From contig NZ_LQOM01000022.1 of NCBI RefSeq assembly GCF_002101595.1, forward strand, positions 114,845-178,844: DNA of 64,000 nucleotides, read 5' to 3'. The notes below the pieces were generated by a model. It saw nothing but the letters and a program-made list of their open reading frames with translations, ran no database searches and was not told the origin of the DNA. Positions 38,646 through 46,294 of this stretch are shown here, one piece after another. Position 1 is the stretch's first letter. Each line of letters begins with the position of its first letter. Origin of the DNA: Mycobacterium celatum (GTDB lineage: Bacteria > Actinomycetota > Actinomycetes > Mycobacteriales > Mycobacteriaceae). The translations under genes were made by a program, and so were the position numbers.

Positions 38646-40289
38646 GTGTTGGTGCAGACGGGTTTGGGACTGCTGCTCGTCGCCGTCGCCGTCATCGTGG
38701 TGGTGAACTGGGTCAGCGAGCGCACCGACCTGCCCAGCGCGGCGCTTCTCACCCTCGCCGGGATCGGCTACGCGCTGCTGCCCGGTCCGAACATCGGCCT
38801 TGACCCCGACGTCGTGATGACCGGCATCTTGCCGCCATTGCTGTACCACGCGGCGCTGGAGTCGTCGCTCGTCGGGATACGCCGCAACCTGCGCACGATC
38901 ATCAGCCTGTCGGTGGTTCTGGTTCTACTGACCGCGGCGTCGGTCGGTGTCGCATTCAGCCTGGTGGTCGCTGGCGCCACACTCGCGGCGGGGATGGCGC
39001 TGGGCGCAGCGGTGGCGCCGACAGATCCGGTCGCCGCGCTCGCCGTCGCGCGCAAGGTCGGTCTGCCGCTGGGCGTCGTCACCCTGATCGAGGGCGAAGG
39101 GCTGCTCAACGACGCGACCGCGCTCACCACGTTTTCGGTGGCCATTTCGGTGGCCAGCGGCGCCGGGTTCTCGCTGTCGTCCGCAGTCGGGCGGTTCGTC
39201 CTCGCCGCAGCGGGCGGTCTGCTGGTGGGCCTGGCGATGGCCTACTGCCGGCGGGGGCTCCGAGCATGGACCCACGACGTGCTGACCGCCAACGCGATTT
39301 CGCTCGTCACCCCGTTTGTGACCTATCTGGCCGCCGAGAAGGTCCACGCTTCCGGTGTGCTGGCCGTCGTGGTGTGCGGGCTGATCGTCGGACACGACTC
39401 GCCCCGATCCGAAACGGGCGCAACCCGGTTGCAGACTCGAGCCGTCTGGCGATTGGTCAACTTTCTGCTCGAAGGTCTCGTCTTCTTGCTGATCGGTCAG
39501 CAGTTGCCGACCATTCTCGACGGCCTGCGCGGCTACTCGACCTCAACGATCATCGTGTCGGTCAGTGTGACCGTCGCGGTGGTGCTGTTGATGCGGCCGC
39601 TGTGGTTGGTGCTCACCCAGACGCTTCCGCGCCCGCTGCACACCCGGCTGGGAAACGCCGACTCCAGGGCCGAAAAGCTGACTGGCCGTGAGATTTTCGT
39701 GCTGAGCTGGGCCGGCACCCGCGGTGTGGTGAGCCTCGCCGCAATTTTCGCGGTGCCATTCATGACGCATAGCGGTGCCGCGTTTCCCGACCGAAACCTG
39801 TTGCTGTTCTGCACGTTTGTCGTGGTGCTCGTGACGCTGATCGGCCAGGGCAGCACATTCGGTCGGGTGGTGCGGGCGTTGGGGCTGCAGCCCGACGCCG
39901 TCGACGAGCTGCGGCTGCGCCATCGAGCGCGCACCGCAGCCATCCAGGCTGCCCTCGACCGGCTCGACGAACTGGACCAACAAGATGACGATCTCGATGC
40001 CCGGGCACTCGTCAGTGTGCGCGAGCAGCTGTCCGCCCGGCTGGAGCGGTATCAGCGTCAACTCGATCTGCTGGAGTCGTCGGATCTGGGCGAGGTGCCG
40101 CTCACCGGTTATGAGGCCGCCGCGGCGATACGCCGGGCGGCCATCGACGCCGAACGCGACGAGCTGGTGCGCTGGCGTGACGCCGGCATGCTGCCCGACA
40201 AGAGTCTTCGCGTGCTCCAACGCGAACTCGACCACGAGGAGGGCATGCTGCCGATCGGCACGCCCCGGTCGCGCGGACGGAACCGCTGA
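38646..40289 (+). CDS. CPA1-type Na+/H+ antiporter
   Basis: 547 aa cation/proton antiporter. About 12 membrane helices span residues 1-410; the ion-binding Asp pair region is recognisable in APTDPVAALAVARKVGLP and GEGLLNDATALTTF, typical of the NhaP/NHE branch. The C-terminal 130 residues form a polar, probably coiled cytoplasmic tail rich in Arg, Asp and Leu. GTG 38646 is chosen by start of the first helix. It converges with the thioesterase gene 5 bp away. Gene lies outside the conserved thrS block, so it is accessory relative to M. tuberculosis. Confidence 0.9.
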   Translation: MLVQTGLGLLLVAVAVIVVVNWVSERTDLPSAALLTLAGIGYALLPGPNIGLDPDVVMTGILPPLLYHAALESSLVGIRRNLRTIISLSVVLVLLTAASVGVAFSLVVAGATLAAGMALGAAVAPTDPVAALAVARKVGLPLGVVTLIEGEGLLNDATALTTFSVAISVASGAGFSLSSAVGRFVLAAAGGLLVGLAMAYCRRGLRAWTHDVLTANAISLVTPFVTYLAAEKVHASGVLAVVVCGLIVGHDSPRSETGATRLQTRAVWRLVNFLLEGLVFLLIGQQLPTILDGLRGYSTSTIIVSVSVTVAVVLLMRPLWLVLTQTLPRPLHTRLGNADSRAEKLTGREIFVLSWAGTRGVVSLAAIFAVPFMTHSGAAFPDRNLLLFCTFVVVLVTLIGQGSTFGRVVRALGLQPDAVDELRLRHRARTAAIQAALDRLDELDQQDDDLDARALVSVREQLSARLERYQRQLDLLESSDLGEVPLTGYEAAAAIRRAAIDAERDELVRWRDAGMLPDKSLRVLQRELDHEEGMLPIGTPRSRGRNR

Positions 40290-40294
40290 ACCAG

Positions 40295-40918
40295 CTACGG
40301 CTGGCCCGGCTTGAGCATCACGAACAGCGCTTCGCCTTCGGTCAGCAGGGTGTCGCCGTCGCTGAGACGGCCGGACACGAAGATCTTGCGGCCCTCGACC
40401 CGGCTGATTCCAGCCTCTATCTGTAGCTCTTTCTCGATCGGCACGATGTGCCGGTAGTCCAGATGCAGGTAGGCGGTGCGCTGGTACGGGCCGCCGGTGA
40501 GCACCGCCGACGTCAGCCCCAGCACCGAATCGAAGAGCTGGGCCACCATGCCGCCGTGGACGGCGCTGTTGCGTCCCAGATGGAACCGGCGGAAACGGGC
40601 CCAGCCGCGGATCCTGCCGTCGTCGGTCTTGGTCATCTTCATCGGTATCGACGAGATGTTGCCGCGCATCGGCAGATCCATCCGGCGGCCCGACGGGGAG
40701 CGCCATTCGTCGGTGTCGAACGGCGCCAACAGGTCGGATACCTTTCCGAGCAGATCGGCCGCCTCGCTGATCACCTCGTCGGGCGCGTCGACGGCGCGGG
40801 CGTGGTCCTGCAGCACCCGCACCGCCTCGATGAACCTGCCGTAGTCGGGACCGCCCTTGGTGGTCGGCTCGGGCGGGTTGAATCCGCCGCCGGGGTGTCG
40901 CGTGTTTTCGGGTGCCAC
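40295..40918 (-). CDS. PaaI-type hot-dog thioesterase
   Basis: 207 aa. The C-terminal 120 residues form a hot-dog fold of the PaaI/4HBT type, with NSAVHGGMVAQLFDSVLG (the catalytic helix, H-G-G-x-x-x-x-x-x-D) and a closing strand TLLTEGEALFVM. The first 80 residues are polar with a helical part. It probably hydrolyses an acyl-CoA thioester, substrate unknown. GTG at 40916-40918; located 19 bp downstream of the aldo/keto reductase gene on the same strand, possibly one transcript. Confidence 0.82.
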   Translation of the reverse strand: MAPENTRHPGGGFNPPEPTTKGGPDYGRFIEAVRVLQDHARAVDAPDEVISEAADLLGKVSDLLAPFDTDEWRSPSGRRMDLPMRGNISSIPMKMTKTDDGRIRGWARFRRFHLGRNSAVHGGMVAQLFDSVLGLTSAVLTGGPYQRTAYLHLDYRHIVPIEKELQIEAGISRVEGRKIFVSGRLSDGDTLLTEGEALFVMLKPGQP

Positions 40919-40937
40919 CAGGACACCGTATTGGGTA

Positions 40938-41813
40938 CTACGAGGCGTTCTGTTCGCCGATGGCGCCCAGCAGCTCGAATTCGTCGTCGGACAGCGTGAT
41001 CTCGGCGGCGGCGACGTTCTCTTCCAGGTGCGCCACGTTGGAGGTCCCCGGGATCGGCAACATCACCGGCGAGCGTTTGAGCAGCCAGGCCAGCGCCATT
41101 TGGGAGGGCGTGGCATCGTGCTCGCCCGCCATCCGCTGCAGCGGGCCGTCGGGGGCGGCCAGCGGTCCGGCGGCCAGCGGGAACCACGGGATGAACCCGA
41201 TGTCCTGCTTGGCGCACGCGTCCACTAGCGGCTCGGCGGCGCGCGCGGTCAGGTTGTACATGTTCTGCACCGACACGATCGGCGTGATCTGCTGGGCCTC
41301 CGTCAATTGGTCGACGCCGACCTCGGACAGGCCGATGTGGCGGATCTTGCCCTCATCCCTCAGCTTGACGAGCTCGCCGACCTGGTCGGCCAGGCTGAAG
41401 TTGCGGTCGACGCGGTGCAGTTGGAACAGGTCGATTGTGTCGACTCGGAGCCGGCGCAGACTCATCTCGCATTCCTGGCGCAGATAGCTCGGGTTTCCCA
41501 ACGGGATCCACACGTCCGGGCCGGTGCGCAGCAGGCCAGCCTTGGTCGCGATCACCAGGCCGTCGTAGGGATGCAGCGCCTCGCGGATGATTTCTTCGGA
41601 GACGTAGGGGCCGTACGAGTCGGCGGTGTCGATGAAGTTGACGCCGAGCTCGACCGCCCTACGCAGCACCCGCACGGCTTCGGCGCGGTCGGCGGGCGGG
41701 CCCCACACGCCCTTGCCGGTCAGACGCATGGCGCCGAAACCCAACCGGTTGACGGTCAAGTCGCCGAGAGTGAACGTGCCGGATGCTTGAGCTTTTGCGG
41801 TTTGTGCTGTCAC
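40938..41813 (-). CDS. Aldo/keto reductase
   Basis: 291 aa NADPH-dependent oxidoreductase with the AKR tetrad in place: Asp and Tyr in NFIDTADSYGPYVSEE, Lys in VIATKAGLL, His in LFQLHRVDR. The C-terminus carries the NADP-binding PIPGTSNVAHLEENV. GTG 41811-41813 is used; an ATG 27 nt upstream (41838-41840) is possible. Substrate unknown. It is divergent from the DUF1990 gene, with about 60 bp between. Confidence 0.9.
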   Translation of the reverse strand: MTAQTAKAQASGTFTLGDLTVNRLGFGAMRLTGKGVWGPPADRAEAVRVLRRAVELGVNFIDTADSYGPYVSEEIIREALHPYDGLVIATKAGLLRTGPDVWIPLGNPSYLRQECEMSLRRLRVDTIDLFQLHRVDRNFSLADQVGELVKLRDEGKIRHIGLSEVGVDQLTEAQQITPIVSVQNMYNLTARAAEPLVDACAKQDIGFIPWFPLAAGPLAAPDGPLQRMAGEHDATPSQMALAWLLKRSPVMLPIPGTSNVAHLEENVAAAEITLSDDEFELLGAIGEQNAS

Positions 41814-41871
41814 CTTTTCGACCGTACGCCGCGCCTGCATCGGGGCCGCCGCGCGTGGCAAGCTGAACCGC

Positions 41872-42369
41872 GTGGACTTGCACACACTGAGCGATCTGCC
41901 GCTGACCTATCCAGAAGTGGGCGCCACCGCCGGTCCGCCGCCACCGGGTTATCACCACCTCGGGTTTGCCACCCAAATCGGCGCTGGCCAAAAGCGTTTC
42001 GAGGAGGCCGCCGACGCGGTCATGCACTGGGGCATGCAGCGCGGCGCGGGTTTGCGGGTGAAGGCCAGCAGCGATGTGGTGACGGTCGGCGCGGTGGTGA
42101 TGGTCGGTCTCGGCTTCCTCTGGGCGCCGTGCCGGGTCGTCTATGTGGTCGACGAGCCGGAGGTCCGTGGCTTCGCCTACGGCACGCTGCCCGGCCACCC
42201 CGAGTCCGGCGAGGAGCGGTTCGTGGTCCGCCACGACCCGGTGACCGCCGCGGTATTCGCCGAAGTGTCGTCGTTCTCCCGGCCGGTGGCGTGGTGGGCC
42301 AAGGCCAGCGGCCCGTTCACCAAGCTGGGCCAGCGGGTCATCGCCAAGCGCTACGTGCGCGCGGTGTGA
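41872..42369 (+). CDS. DUF1990 family protein
   Basis: 165 aa. Family features are a YHHLGFATQIGAGQKRFEEA N-terminal segment, HWGMQRGAGLRVKAS and GTLPGHPESGEERFVVRHD in the middle and SFSRPVAWWAKASGP near the end. DUF1990 proteins resemble START/SRPBCC-like binding folds; no activity is known. GTG 41872. Its last 19 bp overlap the last codons of the convergent DoxX gene, so the two mRNAs are complementary at their ends. Confidence 0.82.
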   Translation: MDLHTLSDLPLTYPEVGATAGPPPPGYHHLGFATQIGAGQKRFEEAADAVMHWGMQRGAGLRVKASSDVVTVGAVVMVGLGFLWAPCRVVYVVDEPEVRGFAYGTLPGHPESGEERFVVRHDPVTAAVFAEVSSFSRPVAWWAKASGPFTKLGQRVIAKRYVRAV

Positions 42370-42788
42370 GCACGCTTGCGATCGCCGCTGGCGGCCAGCA
42401 GGCCCAGCGCGATGGCGCCGACCAGCAGACCGAAGTCGCGCAGCGCGATGTCGCAGTAGCCGGACAAGGTCAGCAGGTCGACGATGATGCCGGCCAACCA
42501 GGCCGCAACCACCCACGCGCCGATGCGCGGCGCGACCGCGACCAGCACACCGGCGATGATCTCGATCACGCCGACCACGTACATGCACTGATCGGCACTG
42601 CCGGGAACGATGTCGTCGATCCAGGGGGCCAGATACATGCTCCAGTGATGCGGGTGCGTGAGCAGATTGAAGAACTTGTCCAGCCCGAACACGATCGGCG
42701 CGACGGTGAACACGACGCGCAGCAGCAGATACGCGGAGTGCGCCGGATCCTTCAGCGTGCGAGTCGGGTTGGCTTGGTCGGTGGCCAT
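42351..42788 (-). CDS. DoxX-like membrane protein
   Basis: 145 aa with four hydrophobic helices and the pattern of DoxX/SURF4-type small membrane oxidoreductase-related proteins: LRVVFTVAPIVFGLDKFFN at the start and a helix VGVIEIIAGVLVAVAPRIG in the middle. Related mycobacterial proteins take part in thiol/redox homeostasis, but members are diverse. ATG at 42786-42788. Divergent from the Cys-containing regulator gene by 82 bp, which carries an inverted repeat, so it is a likely target of that regulator. Confidence 0.8.
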   Translation of the reverse strand: MATDQANPTRTLKDPAHSAYLLLRVVFTVAPIVFGLDKFFNLLTHPHHWSMYLAPWIDDIVPGSADQCMYVVGVIEIIAGVLVAVAPRIGAWVVAAWLAGIIVDLLTLSGYCDIALRDFGLLVGAIALGLLAASGDRKRAHTART

Positions 42789-42804
42789 GGCTGCCTCCAG
42801 AACA

Positions 42805-42830
42805 CTAACGGATAATAATCTGAACGTTAG
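42805..42830. promoter_or_regulatory. Inverted repeat between DoxX gene and regulator gene
   Basis: CTAACG at 42805-42810 and CGTTAG at 42825-42830 with a 14-bp AT-rich spacer holding GATAATAATC. It is the only AT-rich patch locally and sits between divergent genes, one of which encodes a DNA-binding protein. Candidate operator; role inferred. Confidence 0.4.
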
Positions 42831-42870
42831 AACTTGTAGAATGTAACGTCAAGCATTTTGTTAGTTAGAA

Positions 42871-43566
42871 ATGGGCTCGATGGACGACCTGCAGCGTGAC
42901 GCCGCGGGGATCGGCACCCTGGCCGATCCCGTACGTCGCCAGCTGTACCGATTCGTGTGCTCACAACCCGAGCCGGTCAGCCGCGACCAGGCTGCCGAGG
43001 CCGTGGGAATTGCCCGCCACCAGGCTAAATTCCACCTGGATCGGCTGGCCGCCGAGGGGCTGCTGGACTGCGACTATGCCCGGCTGACCGGACGCTCGGG
43101 GCCGGGCGCGGGCCGGCCCTCGAAGCTGTATCGACGGGCTCGCCGCGACATCGCGGTCAGCCTGCCCCAGCGCGAGTACGAGCTGGCGGGCCGGCTGATG
43201 GCCGACGCCATTGCCGAGTCCGCCGCGACGGGCGTGCCTGCCGTCGAGGTACTTCATCGGATCGCTCACGACTACGGCCGCGCGATAGCGCAGCACGCGG
43301 AGCGACGACCGCGCGACGCCGAGTCGGCGCTGGAGATCGCGGCGGCGGTGCTGACGGAGCACGGCTATGAACCCCGACGCATCGACGGCGAGATCTGTCT
43401 GGCCAACTGCCCGTTCCACACTCTGGCCCGCCGGCAGACCGAATTGGCCTGCGGCATGAACCACGCGCTGATCGCGGGGGTGGCCGAGGCGCTGGCGCCA
43501 CACAGCCCGCACGCCCGGCTGCAGCCCGGTGAAGCGCGCTGTTGTGTGGTGCTCACCAGCGGGTGA
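42871..43566 (+). CDS. SufR-like winged-helix regulator with Cys ligands (copy 1)
   Basis: 231 aa. N-terminal winged helix (residues about 14-90): LADPVRRQLYRFV, then EAVGIARHQAKFHLDRLAAE recognition helix, and a wing with [14 protein letters not shown]. The C-terminal domain has Cys176, Cys180, Cys194, Cys224 and Cys225; the core C-x13-C-x29-C with NCPFHTL is what Fe-S regulators of the SufR type show. It likely binds an iron-sulfur cluster and senses iron, O2 or NO; this is inferred. The start at ATG 42871 has no clear ribosome site, so translation may be leaderless; ATG 42880 is an alternative. It converges with the flavoprotein gene, overlapping it by 14 bp. Confidence 0.8.
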   Translation: MGSMDDLQRDAAGIGTLADPVRRQLYRFVCSQPEPVSRDQAAEAVGIARHQAKFHLDRLAAEGLLDCDYARLTGRSGPGAGRPSKLYRRARRDIAVSLPQREYELAGRLMADAIAESAATGVPAVEVLHRIAHDYGRAIAQHAERRPRDAESALEIAAAVLTEHGYEPRRIDGEICLANCPFHTLARRQTELACGMNHALIAGVAEALAPHSPHARLQPGEARCCVVLTSG

Positions 43567-44494
43567 GCAGTTGCTCGGCCCCCGCGCACAGCCGCTCGAT
43601 GACGTCGGCGACGGATTCCACCCCGGTGATCTTTCCGACACCCTGCCCGGCGTCGATGGGAGCGAGCCGGTAGTCCTCGGCGGCGATCGCCTCGGCAAGC
43701 TCGGCCCGCGCGCCGGCATCGTCGGCCAGTGCGCCTTCGCGGCCGTCCCATCGCGCGACGAAGTCGTTGCGCAGCACCCGGGACGGAAACCGCTGCGGCC
43801 ACGGGTATCCGCGCCCGACGTCGAACACCCGCGTCGGGGTGGTGTCCGTCTCGCGGGCGGCGATCAGCGCCCGGCGAGCGGCGTCGGTGGTCAACGCCTC
43901 CGAGCAGGCCGACAGGCAGGTGCCCAACCAGGCGCCGGCGGCGCCGGCGACCAGCACGGCGGCGAGGCTTCGCGGCGACGCGATTCCGCCGGCGGCGAGC
44001 ACCGGCACCGACACCGCATCCAGGACCGCGTCGAGCAGCGGCAGTGTCGCGACGTTGGCCTCGCCGTGGCCGCCGCCTTCGGCGCCGCGCGCCACCACCA
44101 CGTCGATCCCGGCTCCGGCAACCCGCCTGGCGCCGTCGGCGTCGTAAACCTGTGTGGCCGTGGCGATTCCGGCGTCACGAGCACGCGCAATCCAGGACAG
44201 GTCGGCGCCGAAGCTGACCGACAACAAGACGGGCCGCGCTTCTAAGGCGACGTCCAGCAGCTCCGGCTCCTGGCGAATCACCCAGTCCACCAAGCCAATT
44301 CCGAACGTCTCGCCCACCTGCCGCAGCACGGCGGTCAGCGACGCGGCCGAGCCGGTGCTGCCCATGCCGACCATGCCCAGCCCGCCCGCCGCGCTGACCG
44401 CGGCGGCCAGCCGTCCACCGGCCACCCCGCCCATCGGCGCGTTGACGATCGGGGCCCGCAGCCCCACGCCGCGCGACCAGGGCGTCGACAGCAA
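43553..44494 (-). CDS. Nitronate monooxygenase-like FMN protein
   Basis: 313 aa TIM-barrel flavoprotein of the nitronate monooxygenase/2-nitropropane dioxygenase family. PIVNAPMGGVAGGRLAAAVS and GGLGMVGMG form the N-terminal FMN site; ARGAEGGGHGEAN and LAAGGIASPRSLAAV match the remaining FMN/catalytic loops. Physiological role could be oxidation of nitronates or related quinone chemistry. TTG 44492-44494, 3 nt after the cupin stop, is the apparent start. It is last in the ferredoxin-regulator-membrane-cupin row. Confidence 0.85.
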   Translation of the reverse strand: MLSTPWSRGVGLRAPIVNAPMGGVAGGRLAAAVSAAGGLGMVGMGSTGSAASLTAVLRQVGETFGIGLVDWVIRQEPELLDVALEARPVLLSVSFGADLSWIARARDAGIATATQVYDADGARRVAGAGIDVVVARGAEGGGHGEANVATLPLLDAVLDAVSVPVLAAGGIASPRSLAAVLVAGAAGAWLGTCLSACSEALTTDAARRALIAARETDTTPTRVFDVGRGYPWPQRFPSRVLRNDFVARWDGREGALADDAGARAELAEAIAAEDYRLAPIDAGQGVGKITGVESVADVIERLCAGAEQLLTRW

Positions 44495-44497
44495 CGG

Positions 44498-44830
44498 CTA
44501 GAGGCTCTTGAAGACGGTCAGCATGACCACCGAATCGTCGACCGCCTGAAGGGAGTGCCGTTGCGGCGGGATCACGACGTAGTCGCCGGCCTTGCCGTCC
44601 CAGGAGTCGTCGCCGGCGCTGATCCGCACGTGTCCCTTCAGGACCTGCAGCGACGCCTGCCCCGGGCTGTCGTGTTCGGAGAGCTCGCGCCCGGCCAGCA
44701 ACGCCATCACGGTCTGCCGCAGTTCGTGGGTGTGTCCGCCGTGCAGGGTGTGCGCGGCCCGCCCGCTGCGCGTCTCCCGGGCCTCGGCAAGCTTTTCGTC
44801 GGCCAGGCTGGTCAGCGAAATCGTTTCCAT
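44498..44830 (-). CDS. Small cupin protein
   Basis: 110 aa single cupin domain. The two cupin motifs are present in shortened form: HGGHTHELRQTVMALLAGRE (His residues for metal) and GDYVVIPPQRHSLQAVDD. Function is unknown; such small cupins may bind metals, act as dioxygenases or bind ligands. ATG 44828-44830, 24 bp after the membrane protein gene, with AAGGAC-like spacing. It belongs to the fdx-regulator operon. Confidence 0.75.
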   Translation of the reverse strand: METISLTSLADEKLAEARETRSGRAAHTLHGGHTHELRQTVMALLAGRELSEHDSPGQASLQVLKGHVRISAGDDSWDGKAGDYVVIPPQRHSLQAVDDSVVMLTVFKSL

Positions 44831-44854
44831 GGAAGTCCTTTTCTGGTGAAGTCG

Positions 44855-45280
44855 TCAGCTGGATAGTAGAAGAACCCCGGCGCCGGCCAAGGCGATCACC
44901 TTGATCAGCTCGAAGCCAACATAGGCGTAATGGCCGCGCGAGCGCGGCGCGGTGAGGCCGGCGAGCACCTTGTCGGACCGGCGGTTCAGCCGCGGCCGCA
45001 CGGCCGCCAACTGCAGGGCCAGGGCGGCGAACGCGATCACGAACGCCGCGACGACGGCGGGCGCGGGCGGGTCGGCGACGATGACCGCGAGGACCACCAG
45101 CGCCAGCACGACTTCGACCGTGTTGAGCGCCCGGAAGACCAGCCGCCCGATGCCGAGCCCGATCTGCAGCGTGACATTCGGTGCGCGGAATTTCAGCGGT
45201 GCTTCGAGGAACGAGATGGCCAGGACCATGCCCAGCCACACGAACGTGACCGCGACGGCGGTCGCCGGTGCGGCGCTCAT
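44855..45280 (-). CDS. Four-helix membrane protein in the ferredoxin-regulator operon
   Basis: 141 aa, unknown function. Four hydrophobic helices: residues about 6-25, 50-68, 73-92 and 121-139, with the basic stretch RPRLNRRSDKVLAG between the third and fourth. ATG at 45278-45280 overlaps the regulator stop (ATGA), so the two are translationally coupled. Strong coupling with a predicted Fe-S sensor suggests it responds to the same stress. Confidence 0.7.
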   Translation of the reverse strand: MSAAPATAVAVTFVWLGMVLAISFLEAPLKFRAPNVTLQIGLGIGRLVFRALNTVEVVLALVVLAVIVADPPAPAVVAAFVIAFAALALQLAAVRPRLNRRSDKVLAGLTAPRSRGHYAYVGFELIKVIALAGAGVLLLSS

Positions 45281-45906
45281 CGCGCGGCGCCCAGGTGCGC
45301 CATGCAGAGATCGGGTTCGGCGAATGCATCCAGCCGCTCGACGGTGACCGGCGCCGACCAGTTCTCCAATGCGCCCTGCATGAGCCCCAAGTGGATGGGG
45401 CAGACCACGCCGGCGCGCGCTTCGGCCATTTCGAGGAACGGGCAGTGCCGCAATCCGATCTGCTTGCGCCCGCGCCGCTCGGGGGCGAACCCGAGCTCGT
45501 CGAGCACGTCGATGAGGTGCTCGACCGATTTCCGGGTACGCCCACGCCGCTGCAGCTGCCGGCCCCACGCCCGGCCGGCGGCCAGCGCCTTGCCGGCCGC
45601 ATCACCCTCGGCGGTCAGACCCATCGCCAGGATTTCGGCCAGCAGCCGATAGCGCCGCGGGCCACCGCGATCCATCTGACGGGTGGCGCGAAACATCTGC
45701 GCCGGGCGGCCCGGCCCCTTTCGCTCCGGCGTCACCTGCTCCACCTGTTTGTCGCCGAGCAGCGAGTCGAGATGGAACCGCACGGTGTTGGGATGCACGC
45801 CCAGCTCGTCGGCGATCGCGACGATGCTCATCGGAGCGGCCGCCGCTTTCAACACCCGCAGCACATCGCGGCGGCGGCCACCGACCGATTCTTTGACTGC
45901 GCTCAT
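45277..45906 (-). CDS. SufR-like winged-helix regulator with Cys ligands (copy 2)
   Basis: 209 aa. N-terminal winged helix: VLRVLKAAAAPMSIVAIADE and LGVHPNTVRFHLDSLLGDKQ, then a wing with GPGRPAQMF. C-terminal Cys155, Cys169 and Cys201 form C-x13-C-x31-C with the shared HCPF motif, nearly the same spacing as the regulator at 42.9 kb. The two proteins are therefore related sensors with likely Fe-S cluster ligands. ATG at 45904-45906 overlaps the ferredoxin stop; its own stop overlaps the membrane protein start. Confidence 0.82.
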   Translation of the reverse strand: MSAVKESVGGRRRDVLRVLKAAAAPMSIVAIADELGVHPNTVRFHLDSLLGDKQVEQVTPERKGPGRPAQMFRATRQMDRGGPRRYRLLAEILAMGLTAEGDAAGKALAAGRAWGRQLQRRGRTRKSVEHLIDVLDELGFAPERRGRKQIGLRHCPFLEMAEARAGVVCPIHLGLMQGALENWSAPVTVERLDAFAEPDLCMAHLGAAR

Positions 45907-46241
45907 TCCTTCGGCAGGTTAGCCACCAGCGGCGTGTCCACACCCAGCGGCCCGATTTTGGCCGCTCCGCCCGGCGAGCCCAACGGCTCATCGCGGCCCG
46001 GTAGCGTTTCGCTGAAGAACGCGGCGTTGTCGGCCAGATACGGCTGCAGGTCCTCAGGAAGGTCGTCTTCGTAGTAGATCGCCTCGACGGGGCATACCGG
46101 CTCACAGGCTCCGCAATCCACACATTCGTCGGGGTGGATGTAGAGGGCGCGCCCGCCCTCGTAGATGCAGTCGACCGGGCACTCGTCCACACAGGCCCGG
46201 TCCATCACGTCGACACACGGCTTCCCGATCACGTACGTCAT
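45903..46241 (-). CDS. fdxA: 7Fe ferredoxin (FdxA type)
   Basis: 112 aa electron carrier with [3Fe-4S] and [4Fe-4S] clusters. N-terminal cysteines C9, C17, C21 and C25 (PCVDVMDRACVDECPVDC) and the second set CVDCGACEPVCP (C40, C43, C46, C50) follow the seven-iron pattern; the C-terminal 60 residues are the usual long tail ending in LPGRDEPLGSPGGAAK and so on. ATG at 46239-46241. First gene of a five-gene row with a Cys-rich regulator, so probably induced by that regulator's signal. Partner oxidoreductase not adjacent. Confidence 0.93.
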   Translation of the reverse strand: MTYVIGKPCVDVMDRACVDECPVDCIYEGGRALYIHPDECVDCGACEPVCPVEAIYYEDDLPEDLQPYLADNAAFFSETLPGRDEPLGSPGGAAKIGPLGVDTPLVANLPKE

Positions 46242-46294
46242 GCGCTAGAGTTTACACAAACCATATTGTAAAAACCAGGAGGGCTTGAAGATAC
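46242..46294. promoter_or_regulatory. Divergent control region with TTTACA/TGTAAA repeat
   Basis: The 53-bp gap between fdxA and the DUF2249-cupin gene holds TTTACA (46251-46256) and TGTAAA (46267-46272), an inverted repeat with a 10-bp spacer in an AT-rich patch. An AGGAGGG ribosome site (46277-46283) serves the rightward gene. A single regulator dimer bound here could control both directions. Binding is inferred. Confidence 0.42.
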
